A DNA stretch of 64,000 bases from Thiomargarita sp. (GTDB taxonomy: Bacteria > Pseudomonadota > Gammaproteobacteria > Beggiatoales > Beggiatoaceae): assembly GCA_020721005.1 (NCBI GenBank), contig DYNP01000016.1, positions 25,978 through 89,977 on the forward strand, in the 5' to 3' direction. Position numbers and translations under genes: made by a program. A model generated the notes under the pieces. The model was not told where the DNA came from. It searched no databases and saw only the letters and a program-made list of their open reading frames with translations. How positions within the stretch are numbered: position 1 is the first letter of the stretch; every line of letters starts with the position of its first letter. Positions 43,819 to 52,902 of this stretch are shown here, in pieces.

Positions 43819-45885
43819 TTAACGTGAAACATGAAGGTAATTGACATTTTTCCACATTCTCACTTGACCATCTTTACCCCCCACCGCCAACCATTCCCCA
43901 GTTGGACTGAAATGCAAAGAATTGATTTCCGTGGGGTAAGGCAACACTTGTAGGGAACGCCCAGTGGTAGATTCCCAAAATTTCAAATTACCTTCCTTGC
44001 CACCAGAAACCAACCATTGTCCTGCGGTTGGCTCAAACTCCACATCCAATATCCAATCCTGATCCCCCTGCCAAGCTTTCAGCAATTGCCCTGAGGCTAT
44101 TTCCCAGATGCGAAGGCTGCCACCAGCCCCAGCAGCAGCCAACCATTGGGCATTGGGACTAAAGTTGAGCGCAAATATGTCTTGACGGTCTTCCTGCCAA
44201 CTTCGATACAATTGTCCAGTGGCGGTCTGCCAAAGTTTGACTTGCCCTTCCGCGTCCCCAGAGGCCAACCATTGCCCATCGGGACTGAAACATAAGGTAT
44301 TGATCACAGACCGGTGATTTTCTAACAAAATAGAGTAATTTTTTTTCTGCAAGGATTCAAATTGCCACAGTCGAATTTGTTGATGATCAGCTTCATGAGC
44401 CAACTGTAACCCATTGAAATTAAAATTTAAAGTGCTGACCCAAGTGCCTGGCTCTATCCAAGTTTTGATGAGTTTACCAGTGCCCACTTCCCAAAATTTT
44501 AATTCATGATCAGCACTTCCCGAAATCAATATTTGTTGATTGGGACTGAAAGCCACTGACAGGACAGGTTGCGTGTGCCCCAGTAATTTTTTCAACAATG
44601 TACCTTGGGGAATCCGCCAAATACTGACGGTATGGTCCCAACTGCCCACTCCCAATAAGTCACCTTTTCGATTGAAAGTCAGGCAATCTTCAACACAAAT
44701 ACCTTGGTCATGGGCAGCCAGTGTGAGGGTGGGTTGAATTGACAAGGGAGTGTATTTTATGGGGGTAACAACATTTGGTATTGAGGGAATGGGATGAGTC
44801 AAGAGTTGGTACAGGTGATCAGTAGCTTGTTGTTGCTGATTTTTTATTTGGGACAGGCGAATGGAGTGTTGCTTTTGATATTCCCTTTCGATACTTAAAA
44901 TATGTTGCTGAATGTGTCGGAACAGGTGTGTTTGTTGCCATGCCAGGGGACCACAGCCAATTAAAATGAGAATGATCAGGAGAGATAAGGTGGTTAAAAT
45001 GCGAGTCGTGGCTTTGAAGAGACGAGTCGTGAGGGGAGTTGGGAATAGAGATTTTTGCCAAATTTCCAAGGTTTGGGGGCGGTCTTGTAAAGGTAACAGC
45101 AGTGCCCAATGAAGGGCTTTAAGAAATAGTTTGGGGTAAGTTCGTGGAGCCAGGCGAGTCAAAGGGATCAAAGGATCCGAGTGTCCCTGTTGAATTTGAG
45201 CCAGTCGTTGATTGGTTGGGACTGGAGCTTGTCCAGTGACAAGGTGATAAGCTAAACTGGCGAGACTGTAAAAGCTGCTCCAGGGACCGATGATCAGTTC
45301 CGGGGCAGTGTAGGAAGAGAGTTGAGTTTCTAAACTGCTGGTTAGACAGTTTCGAGTGTTGCCCAATTCCATCAGGAGAATGTGTTGGCCATGGTCAGTT
45401 AAAAACAGCATTTCCGGATGCAGGGTCCGAAAGAAGTGTTGTTGTTGATGGAGCAGTTTAAAAATGTCCAATACAACGTGTAACACTTGGTGGGTTTCTG
45501 CCGTGGTTGCGGTGTTATTGTGAGTTAAAACTTGGGCTAAACTTCGTCCAGTTTGATATTGCAGCACCCAATAGGCAGTGTGATGAGCCAAAAAGGCGTC
45601 TTGGAGAGTGATTAAGTGAGGATGATGTAGTTGGGCCAGCTCCGCCCCTTCGTGTATAAATTGTTTTAGGCCGCGTTGAAAAGATTCAAGGTGAGTGGGA
45701 TAGGGAATTAAGTCGCCATTGTCCTGTCGCTCTGCCAAGTCCCTTGGGAAATATTCTCGAATCAATACCGGATGTTTGAGTAGGCAGTGGTGGGCTAAGT
45801 AAGTTAAAGTAAAATTTTCGGTGCTGATCAGGGAGTGGATAATATGGTTGTGAAGTTGCAAGTTGGCTGGTAGAGACTTGGTCAT
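43819..45885 (-). CDS. Membrane pseudokinase with WD40 propeller
   Basis: The 688-residue protein has an N-terminal Ser/Thr-kinase fold (about residues 1-290). One membrane helix follows (about 300-320, LSLLIILILIGCGPLAW), then a coiled stretch, and at least six WD40 repeats (about 400-685, e.g. LISGSADHELKFW, LASGDAEGQVKLW). The kinase part keeps IREYFP and the APE motif (YTAPELI), but the HRD loop reads RTLHPEMLF and DFG reads MELGN, so the catalytic and metal aspartates are missing. It is probably a non-catalytic scaffold with the propeller outside the cytoplasm. Confidence 0.85.
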   Translation of the reverse strand: MTKSLPANLQLHNHIIHSLISTENFTLTYLAHHCLLKHPVLIREYFPRDLAERQDNGDLIPYPTHLESFQRGLKQFIHEGAELAQLHHPHLITLQDAFLAHHTAYWVLQYQTGRSLAQVLTHNNTATTAETHQVLHVVLDIFKLLHQQQHFFRTLHPEMLFLTDHGQHILLMELGNTRNCLTSSLETQLSSYTAPELIIGPWSSFYSLASLAYHLVTGQAPVPTNQRLAQIQQGHSDPLIPLTRLAPRTYPKLFLKALHWALLLPLQDRPQTLEIWQKSLFPTPLTTRLFKATTRILTTLSLLIILILIGCGPLAWQQTHLFRHIQQHILSIEREYQKQHSIRLSQIKNQQQQATDHLYQLLTHPIPSIPNVVTPIKYTPLSIQPTLTLAAHDQGICVEDCLTFNRKGDLLGVGSWDHTVSIWRIPQGTLLKKLLGHTQPVLSVAFSPNQQILISGSADHELKFWEVGTGKLIKTWIEPGTWVSTLNFNFNGLQLAHEADHQQIRLWQFESLQKKNYSILLENHRSVINTLCFSPDGQWLASGDAEGQVKLWQTATGQLYRSWQEDRQDIFALNFSPNAQWLAAAGAGGSLRIWEIASGQLLKAWQGDQDWILDVEFEPTAGQWLVSGGKEGNLKFWESTTGRSLQVLPYPTEINSLHFSPTGEWLAVGGKDGQVRMWKNVNYLHVSR

Positions 45886-46070
45886 TTAGGTTGCAATTTG
45901 TGAATTATGAATTGTGAATAATTAGCGTAATATAGTAATATAGCGCCGCATGTTGACTCCAAATTTATGGTCACTCTCTTAGTTTCGTTCACCTATAACA
46001 AAATCAAGGATTGGAGGGGTTGTTTTGTTTATGGTTTTCATACGGCGATTTGTTTATGGTATTTTCATGC

Positions 46071-46097
46071 GGCGCAATACGTTCACGCTATTGCGCC
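46071..46097. terminator. Perfect GC-rich hairpin
   Basis: GGCGCAATA and TATTGCGCC pair perfectly around nine bases, 36 bases after the stop of the minus-strand binding-protein gene. There is no T-run, so it could be a repeat rather than a terminator. Confidence 0.4.
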
Positions 46098-46133
46098 CTA
46101 TATTAGTCGGTCATTTGGGTTGTAAAATTGGGA

Positions 46134-47660
46134 TTAGGGATCAAGAAGCGAGGTCAGAGTGGGAGAGGCAGTGAGCCGGGTGTGAGTCAGAGCATCATAG
46201 TTGCCGTCCAGTGCCAAGGTGTATCCTTTAATTCGTTGATTGGTAACGAGAACTTGGTCTTCAAACCACAGGGGAACATAGGGAAGTTCTTGCCAAAGCA
46301 GTTGTTGTAGGTTTTGATAGTAGTGGGTTTGTTCCTGTAAGGTCAGGGCTTGTTCCGTGCGTTCGATCAGGGTGTCCAAAAGGGGTAGTTTGAGGCGGCC
46401 GCGATTGGCGCCAGATGGGGGAATGGAGGTGCTGTGGAAGGCATAGCGGAAGATGTCTGGCATTTTTATGCCTACCCATGATAGGCTAAACAGTTGAAAG
46501 CGGCCGTCTTTGATGTCGCCGTAAAAAGTGCCCCAGTCATAGCTGCGCAATTCCAAACGAATGCCTACTTTGGCTAATTGTTGTTGGATGACGCTGGCAA
46601 GACGAATACGGAAGGGATTGTTGGAAGTTTTGTAGACCAAGGGTAGGGGATTTTCTGGGGTAAAGCCTTGACTGGCCAGTAGTTTTTGGGCTTTGATAGG
46701 GTCATAATCGTAGTGAAGAAAATTGGTGTTGTCTCCTGCCCAATGGTTGGGAAGGAACATAAAACTGTTGGCTAAAGTGGCGGCTTTGCCCAGGATGTAT
46801 TCAATCAGTTCGGAGCGGTTTAGGGCATGGGCAATGGCTTGTCGAATGGCCAGTTGTCCGGTATTGGGATCGTTGAGATTGAATCCCAGGTAGGTAAAGT
46901 GGCTGCCTTTGCCAAAGGTTACTTGGATGTGGGGACGTTGGTTTAGCCAGTGGATAAGTTCTGGGGATAGGTCATTTTGTAGAATGTCGACTTCTTGGCG
47001 AAGCAGTTTGAGCACTCGGACTACTGGGTCTTTAATTTCCAGAAATTCAATGGGTTGTCGGTCCTGAAGGCGTTCTAAGATAAGGTGAGCAGAGTGCGGC
47101 CAGTGGAGATATCGAAAGTTTCCGTTGCCAACGGGTTGTTTTTGGAAGGGGTGTGAGGTATGGAGTAGGGATTTGGGGAGAATTCCCAAGGTCAAGCGAC
47201 CTGGGAATAAGGTGTCTGGTTTGGTCAGGATGAAGTCAAGTGTATGGGAGTTTATCAGGTTAATTTGTTGAATGTTGGTGAAATTGCTTCGGTGAGGAGA
47301 GGCAATTTGTGGGTCTAGCAGGGAGGTGTAAGTGGCTTTTACATCTTCGGCAGTTAAGGGTTCTCCATTGTGAAAAGGGGGGCTGTTTTCATGGAGGTGG
47401 AATCGATAGTGAGTGGGACTGAGGAGAGTCCAGTGAGCTAGGTTGGGTATGGGATTGAATTCGGCATCAAAGTCGACCAGGGAACGATAAAGTAGGCGGT
47501 TGATGCGCATTGAGGTTGCATCGGTGGCAAAACGGGGGTCTAAAGTGCTGGGAGCGATGGCAACAGCCATGCGAATGGCATTGGATTGGGGGGTAGGGTG
47601 GCAACTTGCGAGGAGAAAGAGAATGGTGAGGATGCAGATGAGTTTGGGGTAAGAGTGCAT
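46134..47660 (-). CDS. Peptide-type ABC substrate-binding lipoprotein (SBP_bac_5)
   Basis: The 508-residue protein has a lipoprotein signal (LLASC, cysteine 20). The family-5 binding fold shows APSTLDPRFATD, LTAEDVKATY, and AIRQAIAHALNRSELI, then a second lobe with DWGTFYGDIKDGRFQLF. Members bind peptides, nickel or sugars for an ABC importer. No permease or ATPase gene is close, so the ligand and partner are unknown. It follows the GGDEF gene by 45 bases on the same strand. Confidence 0.92.
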   Translation of the reverse strand: MHSYPKLICILTILFLLASCHPTPQSNAIRMAVAIAPSTLDPRFATDATSMRINRLLYRSLVDFDAEFNPIPNLAHWTLLSPTHYRFHLHENSPPFHNGEPLTAEDVKATYTSLLDPQIASPHRSNFTNIQQINLINSHTLDFILTKPDTLFPGRLTLGILPKSLLHTSHPFQKQPVGNGNFRYLHWPHSAHLILERLQDRQPIEFLEIKDPVVRVLKLLRQEVDILQNDLSPELIHWLNQRPHIQVTFGKGSHFTYLGFNLNDPNTGQLAIRQAIAHALNRSELIEYILGKAATLANSFMFLPNHWAGDNTNFLHYDYDPIKAQKLLASQGFTPENPLPLVYKTSNNPFRIRLASVIQQQLAKVGIRLELRSYDWGTFYGDIKDGRFQLFSLSWVGIKMPDIFRYAFHSTSIPPSGANRGRLKLPLLDTLIERTEQALTLQEQTHYYQNLQQLLWQELPYVPLWFEDQVLVTNQRIKGYTLALDGNYDALTHTRLTASPTLTSLLDP

Positions 47661-47705
47661 GTTGGGTTACCTGTGGGTGTGTTCTTTGATGGTTTGGGAA
47701 TGGGG

Positions 47706-48704
47706 TTACCACCAGACCATGATTTGGTTACGGCCGGCTTGTTTGGCTGCATGGAGCATGGTGTCAGCTCGATACAGCAGTTCCTCCTTGGTGAGCAGGT
47801 TAACGGGGTTGACAGTTTGAGCTGCGATTTCATCCTCTTCTTCTTCAGTGTGAGCGATGTCCACATTGTGGGCAATTCCAATGCTGATGGTTACTTTTAG
47901 GGGAATGCCTTTTTGGGTGGTAAATCGTTGTAATTCACAGCGTTTACGAATGCGCTCAGCCAGAATGTAGGCGCCATCGACATCGGTATTGGGGAGTAAT
48001 AGGATGAATTGTTCTCCACCATAGCGGCAGGGAATGTCTATTTCTTTGCGGATGGAGGTCCTGATCAGTTTGGCTACTTCTTGTAATACTTGATTGCCTT
48101 CTTGGTAGCCGCAGGTTTCGTTGATTTGTTTGAATCGGTCGATGTCCATGAGTAAGATGGACATGACGCCGCCATGTCGACGCACCCTGGTAAATTCTTC
48201 TTGTAAGCGGCCTTCAAAGTAGCGACGGGAATAGAGACCGGTGAGGGCGTCGGTGGTGGCCATTTGGATGAGATTTTCGGTTTCCATCATGGCGCCCATG
48301 ATCGAGGAGACAAGTGGACGTAGAAAATTGAGTATTTGTAATTTTTCAGAGGGCAGGGGAATCCCGGCTTTTTGGGTCAGTAGTGCGATGCCAATCACGT
48401 TGTTGTCTTCACTGAGTAGAGGTATGCACAGGCAGCCAAAACCGCTGTTGGTTTCTGTATAGGTGGGAATGGGTATGCCGTCAAGTAGGGTGCCAGGAAA
48501 GGTGTGAGTTTGACGAGTGGAGACTACTTTTTCTAAAGGGGTATTTTTGAATTCTAGGCGTTTTCCCAGTAGACTGTGTTCCCCTTTGCTTAATTTTCCG
48601 ACAATGATGCCTATTTTTTCATCTTTCAAACTGATCAGTAAGATTTGTTCGGAGTTACCCAATTGGGCAAGGGTCATTAATAATTGTTTGTTTAAACGTT
48701 CCAT
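47706..48704 (-). CDS. GAF-GGDEF protein with altered signature
   Basis: The 332-residue protein has a GAF-like sensor (about residues 15-145) and a GGDEF domain (about 150-330) entered by ATTDALTGLYSRRYF. MDIDRFKQIN (metal site) and YGGEQF stand where GG(D/E)EF is expected, so the second acidic residue is Gln. The product-inhibition RxxD site reads KEID. It may still make cyclic di-GMP, or may be a degenerate receptor; sequence cannot decide. No membrane segment is seen. Confidence 0.9.
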   Translation of the reverse strand: MERLNKQLLMTLAQLGNSEQILLISLKDEKIGIIVGKLSKGEHSLLGKRLEFKNTPLEKVVSTRQTHTFPGTLLDGIPIPTYTETNSGFGCLCIPLLSEDNNVIGIALLTQKAGIPLPSEKLQILNFLRPLVSSIMGAMMETENLIQMATTDALTGLYSRRYFEGRLQEEFTRVRRHGGVMSILLMDIDRFKQINETCGYQEGNQVLQEVAKLIRTSIRKEIDIPCRYGGEQFILLLPNTDVDGAYILAERIRKRCELQRFTTQKGIPLKVTISIGIAHNVDIAHTEEEEDEIAAQTVNPVNLLTKEELLYRADTMLHAAKQAGRNQIMVWW

Positions 48705-48863
48705 GCGTTCTCCAACACTTTAACAATCGGCTAAGTCCAGAAACTTATTGGCGCAACTTGTATTGGTAAAGACGTATTGCAAGTTGAGTTAAGTTATCAC
48801 AAAATAAGTCTATTCTAATCGACTCTCAGTTTAAAACAATAGCCCCTAACTTTAGGATAACTT

Positions 48864-49862
48864 ATGATACAGGATCACGAGATCACGCTGGCCCATGGTA
48901 ATGGTGGGCGCTATATGCGTGAATTAATTACGGATATTTTTGCCCATTATTTGGGGACGGATCACCAGGTAGATGCGATTACCTTGCCTTGGATAGCGGA
49001 TAAATTGGTGGTGACTACGGATGGTTTTACGGTGCAACCTTTGGAATTTCCAGGGGGTAATATTGGCTCATTGGCGGTACATGGTACGGTCAATGACTTG
49101 GCAGTGATGGGGGCAGTTCCTCATTACTTGACTTTGAGTGCGATTATAGAGGAAGGTTTAACTGTCAGTCAATTGGGGAAAATCATCCAAACTTTAGGTC
49201 AAACGGTTCAGGAGCTGGGAATTTTGGTGGTGGCTGGGGATACCAAGGTAGTACCACGGGGTGAGGGCAGCGGATTATACTTGGCTATGACTGGTTTGGG
49301 GAGTGTGCAGACTGATCTGCAGTTGGGGTTATCGACTATCCAATCAGGAGATAGAGTATTAGTCAGTGGACCGATAGGGGATCATGGTACTGCAGTTCTA
49401 TTGGCTCGTCAGCAGTTTGGTTTGCAGGGTGAAGTGAGGTCTGATTCGGCCAGTGTACTGCCTTTGACTGAAACTTTATTGAGTTGTTCTGGACTGCGTT
49501 TTATGCGAGATCCGACTCGAGGAGGATTGGCTACGGTTGCTCATGAGATCAGTCATGCGACAGGATATACTCTTTATCTGCAACACACGGCTATTCCTAT
49601 TCGTCCCTCAGTGCAAAGCGTGTGTGATCTCTTGGGTTTCGATCCCCTGTATTTGGCTTGCGAAGGCCGAGTAGTGGCGGTGGTAGCAGAAGATCAGGCG
49701 GAATTGGCTTTGGCAAAATGGCGCGCTTTGCCAGGAGGTTCCCAAGCGGCTTTGATTGGCAATGTACAATTGGGAACAGGTCAAGTGATTTTACAGACTG
49801 AAATTGGGGGGGAGCGATTGTTGGAAGAGTTGGAATCAGAGCCGTTGCCGAGAATTTGTTAA
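48864..49862 (+). CDS. hypE: HypE, hydrogenase maturation carbamoyl dehydratase
   Basis: The 332 residues show the PurM-like fold with HGNGGRYMRELI near the start, GDTKVVPRG, MRDPTRGGLATVAHEI, and the closing PRIC with the C-terminal cysteine. That cysteine is carbamoylated by HypF and dehydrated to thiocyanate, the CN source for [NiFe] hydrogenase. No other hyp or hydrogenase gene is in the window, which is unusual. It is divergent from the GGDEF gene, with the promoter in 48705-48863. Confidence 0.96.
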   Translation: MIQDHEITLAHGNGGRYMRELITDIFAHYLGTDHQVDAITLPWIADKLVVTTDGFTVQPLEFPGGNIGSLAVHGTVNDLAVMGAVPHYLTLSAIIEEGLTVSQLGKIIQTLGQTVQELGILVVAGDTKVVPRGEGSGLYLAMTGLGSVQTDLQLGLSTIQSGDRVLVSGPIGDHGTAVLLARQQFGLQGEVRSDSASVLPLTETLLSCSGLRFMRDPTRGGLATVAHEISHATGYTLYLQHTAIPIRPSVQSVCDLLGFDPLYLACEGRVVAVVAEDQAELALAKWRALPGGSQAALIGNVQLGTGQVILQTEIGGERLLEELESEPLPRIC

Positions 49863-49925
49863 GACGCCATGTGATGAGTTTCGGCGCGACACAGCATGTG
49901 TAGTGGTTAATTAGTAAGCTGTGAC

Positions 49926-49985
49926 CTCCCCTGCTCCTTCTTGGTAAGGAGGGGAAATTGATGGGCTTTTCGTCGTCAGCCCATC
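49926..49985. repeat. Paired CTCCTT and GATGGGCT hairpins
   Basis: CTCCTT/AAGGAG (49932-49952) is followed by GATGGGCT/AGCCCATC (49960-49985) and CTACATGTGC. This is the same order of elements as at 38.0 kb. It lies after hypE and may help end transcription. Confidence 0.75.
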
Positions 49986-50038
49986 CTACATGTGCTATTC
50001 GGTTAGGGAATCGGTGGATAATATGTATGGACAGGATT

Positions 50039-50059
50039 GGCAATCCTTTAAGGACTGCC
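50039..50059 (-). terminator. Hairpin after galU
   Basis: GGCA(A)TCC pairs with GGA(C)TGCC around a five-base loop, between the convergent ends of hypE and galU. AGTTTT follows on the plus strand. Confidence 0.45.
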
Positions 50060-50076
50060 AGTTTTCGGAACTGTGA

Positions 50077-50976
50077 TTATGGATTTGAATAGCGATGGCA
50101 AACTTGCGCAAGATAGGCTTTAAATGGTTCGCGCAATTCTGGGTGTTGCAGGGCATAATCCAGGGTGGCGACTAAATAACCCAGTTTGCTTCCACAATCG
50201 TAGCGTTTCCCTTTAAACTGACAAGCCAAAACTTGCTCTTCCAACAGCAATTGTTCAATGGCATCAGTCAATTGAATTTCTCCCCCGGCCCCTTTCCCCA
50301 ATTTTTCAAGGTGAGTAAACAGTCTGGGCGTTAATAAGTAACGTCCTACAACTGCCAAATTGGAAGGGGCTTTTTCAGGTGCCGGTTTTTCAACGATACG
50401 ATTAATTTTAAATACTCCGTCTTGTAGAGGGGCTGGTTTGATAATACCATATTGATGAGTTTCTGAGGGGGCAATTTCTTGTACTGCCACTACACTGCAC
50501 TGTTGTTTCTCGTAAATGTGTACCATTTGAGTTAAGCAAGGCAAGCCCTCACCATTGATCAAATCGTCAGCCAAAATAACTGCGAACGGTTCATCCCCAA
50601 CTACCGGTCTTGCACACAATACAGCGTGTCCCAATCCCAACGGCTCTGGTTGTCGTATATAGATACATGACACACCTTGGGGGACTATATGTTTGGTAAT
50701 AGCCAGCAATTCGTATTTGGAACGCTTGGTTAACTCGTCTTCAAGTTCTTGATTTTTATCGAAATGATCTTCGATGGCGCGTTTGCTGCTGCTGGTAACA
50801 AATATCAATTGTTCGATACCTGCGGCAATAGCTTCCTCAGCTGCATACTGAATCAAAGGTTTGTCAACCACGGGGAGCATTTCTTTGGGACTGGCTTTGG
50901 TTGCAGGTAAGAATCGGGTGCCCAGACCAGCCACGGGGAAAACGGCTTTGCGAATGGGTTTGGTCGCTTTTTCCAT
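50077..50976 (-). CDS. galU: UTP-glucose-1-phosphate uridylyltransferase
   Basis: The 299 residues carry the nucleotidyltransferase start [24 protein letters not shown], the [10 protein letters not shown] substrate loop, VILADDLI and [15 protein letters not shown], all typical of GalU. It makes UDP-glucose for lipopolysaccharide, exopolysaccharide or glycogen-type polymers. It is divergent from a small membrane-protein gene. Confidence 0.97.
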   Translation of the reverse strand: MEKATKPIRKAVFPVAGLGTRFLPATKASPKEMLPVVDKPLIQYAAEEAIAAGIEQLIFVTSSSKRAIEDHFDKNQELEDELTKRSKYELLAITKHIVPQGVSCIYIRQPEPLGLGHAVLCARPVVGDEPFAVILADDLINGEGLPCLTQMVHIYEKQQCSVVAVQEIAPSETHQYGIIKPAPLQDGVFKINRIVEKPAPEKAPSNLAVVGRYLLTPRLFTHLEKLGKGAGGEIQLTDAIEQLLLEEQVLACQFKGKRYDCGSKLGYLVATLDYALQHPELREPFKAYLAQVCHRYSNP

Positions 50977-51023
50977 CAGAGTTTCCCTTAATAATGGTTA
51001 TTTGGAGAGGTGATTTGAACTAT

Positions 51024-51326
51024 ATGTTGGAAAAATTATTGGCCAACTTACAAGTTGGCGTTGAGTCGATAAGTCATTGGTTAATCCAGATAACAACCTT
51101 GGATTTTTTGCAGGGGCTGCTCATTTCGCTCCTAGGCGCAGGTTTATTATACGTTATATTGCGATTGATGTTGATAGGCATGAGAATGTTGATTCATTGG
51201 CTGATCTTGATTATCAAATGGGTTAGCATTTTGATTGCCATATTTCTGGCTGTGCAGGTGTTGCAAGCCTTGATCCAATTAAAAGTCGTCTCATGTATTA
51301 TTTCGGAAAGTAGCGGATGTTTCTGA
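51024..51326 (+). CDS. Small three-helix membrane protein, unknown
   Basis: From the ATG at 51024 it is 100 residues with three hydrophobic stretches (about residues 30-50, 52-68 and 70-88) and a short tail with two cysteines (SCIISESSGC). A GGAGAGG lies somewhat far upstream (about 13-17 bases). An upstream start at 50994 is possible. I recognise no family, and it has no evident partner. Confidence 0.5.
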   Translation: MLEKLLANLQVGVESISHWLIQITTLDFLQGLLISLLGAGLLYVILRLMLIGMRMLIHWLILIIKWVSILIAIFLAVQVLQALIQLKVVSCIISESSGCF

Positions 51327-51398
51327 AGTACAATAGAACTTGTTGAGTAGACTCCTCTTGATGAGAGGTTTCGGCACAACACAAGGGAAAATCAACAG

Positions 51399-52077
51399 TA
51401 GACTTCTTGCAAAAGTAAATGATGCGATAAAGATGAGATACGAAAAAATAAAAGGGAAATTCCCATTGGAGTGGAATTAGAGTAGAGGCTTTAGCCGGAA
51501 TGGAGGCTCTAGAAGATACATTGGAATAGAAGCTTTAACCGGAATGGAAGCTCTAGAAGATACATTGGAGTAGAGGCTTTAGCCGGAATAGAAGCTCTAG
51601 AAGATACATTGGAGTAGAGGCTTTAGCCGGAACGGAAGCTCTAGAAGATACATTGGAGTAGAGGCTTTAGCTGGAATGGAAGTTCTAGAAGATACATTGG
51701 AGTAGAGGCTTTAGCCGGAACGGAAGCTCTAGAAGATACACTGGAGTAGAGGCTTTAGCCGGTCAGCCGTAGGCATCACCCCACATACACAAATTGCAAG
51801 GGCCTACCACTGACCGGCTAAAGCCTCCACTCCAAGGGACTGCCGCTGACCGGCTAAAGCCTCCACTCCAAGGGACTGCCGCCGACCGGCTAAAGCCTCC
51901 ATTCCAAGGGACTGCCACTGACCGGCTAAAGCCTCCACTCCAAGGGACTGCCGCCGACCGGCTAAAGCCTCCACTCCAAGGGACTGCCACTGACCGGCTA
52001 AAGCTTCCACTTCAACGTATCTTAACTGAGGGGCAACTCTCATTTTTTCATGATCTCATACTCTCTCAAGAGATCTA
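51399..52077. mobile_element. Large MITE-like element with two opposing tandem arrays
   Basis: The left end is TAGACTTCTTGCAAAAGT (from 51399). The right end is a decayed inverse version (AAGAGATCTA at about 52068-52077). Inside are six 44-bp units (marks at 51511, 51555, 51599, 51643, 51687, 51731; GGCTTTAGCCGGAA...CTCTAGAAGATAC). Then comes the core GTAGGCATCACCCCACATAC, and six 36-bp units in inverse sense (marks at 51810, 51846, 51882, 51918, 51954, 51990; ACCGGCTAAAGCCTCC). The two arrays are complementary and could fold into one very long stem. No protein is encoded. It fills the gap after mlaE. Confidence 0.8.
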
Positions 52078-52119
52078 GTCCTTCTTAAAGTAAGTAGGAA
52101 TATGACCCTGTGAAGAATT

Positions 52120-52902
52120 TTAAACTGTGCTGAACATTAAAGCAGTAAGTATGAAGTCCAAGGCCAAAGTTGCCAAAGAAGAATATACCACGGTACGAGT
52201 GGTGGCTCGACTGATTCCTTCCGAAGTGGGCACACAATCATAGCCTTCAAATACCGCAATCCAAGTCACCACAATGCCAAATACCAAACTTTTTATAACC
52301 CCATTCAAGATATCCTCCACAAATTCAGTTTTATCTTGCATTTGGGACCAAAATGCACCGGCATCAATTTCCAACAGTTCCACAACGACCAGATGACCTC
52401 CCAATATACCAATTGCACTGAACAGAGCAGCCAATAGAGGCATGGCCAACACGCCGGCTAGAAAGCGCGGGGCAATAACTCGTTGTATGGGATCGACAGC
52501 CATCATTTCCATACCTGCCAACTGCTCTGTCGTTTTCATCAACCCAATTTCAGCAGTCAATGCAGATCCTGCCCGACCTGCAAATAGTAGGGAAGTGAGT
52601 ACAGGTCCCAATTCTCGGACCAGGGATAACGCAACTACAACGCCAAGCATGTCAGTGGCACCAAAATTAACCAGGGTGTTATAGCCTTGTAAACCCAGCA
52701 CCATACCTACAAAGAGTCCTGAGACTGAAATGATGGTGAGAGACAGTACTCCTACTGAATATACTTGAGCCACGATCAGTTTGGGACGCCATAATAAACT
52801 GGGGAGACGGGCTAATATTTGCGACAAAAACAGTTGAGCCCGTCCCAATCGTTCTAAGGAATTCAACACCTGTTGACCTATTTTTTGTAATTCGTTGATC
52901 AT
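52120..52902 (-). CDS. mlaE: MlaE, lipid-transport ABC permease
   Basis: The 260-residue integral membrane protein has the MlaE/YrbE family features: an N-terminal amphipathic helix, GMVLGLQGYNTL, RELGPVLTSLLFAGRAGSALTAE (about residue 95) and MEMMAVDPIQRVIAPR. It is the permease of the Mla complex, which moves phospholipids between membranes and keeps outer-membrane asymmetry. Its ATG overlaps mlaF by four bases. mlaD, mlaC and mlaB do not follow; a repeat element does. Confidence 0.95.
   Translation of the reverse strand: MINELQKIGQQVLNSLERLGRAQLFLSQILARLPSLLWRPKLIVAQVYSVGVLSLTIISVSGLFVGMVLGLQGYNTLVNFGATDMLGVVVALSLVRELGPVLTSLLFAGRAGSALTAEIGLMKTTEQLAGMEMMAVDPIQRVIAPRFLAGVLAMPLLAALFSAIGILGGHLVVVELLEIDAGAFWSQMQDKTEFVEDILNGVIKSLVFGIVVTWIAVFEGYDCVPTSEGISRATTRTVVYSSLATLALDFILTALMFSTV

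Noticed and set aside
51480..52016. Regular tandem units resembling a CRISPR array
   Set aside because: The whole 44- or 36-base unit repeats with no unique spacers, and no cas gene is present.
51763..52078. Long ORFs on both strands encoding repeated PLQGTAADRLK or GGFSRSAAVPW peptides
   Set aside because: They are translations of the tandem repeat in several frames at once and have no ribosome binding site.
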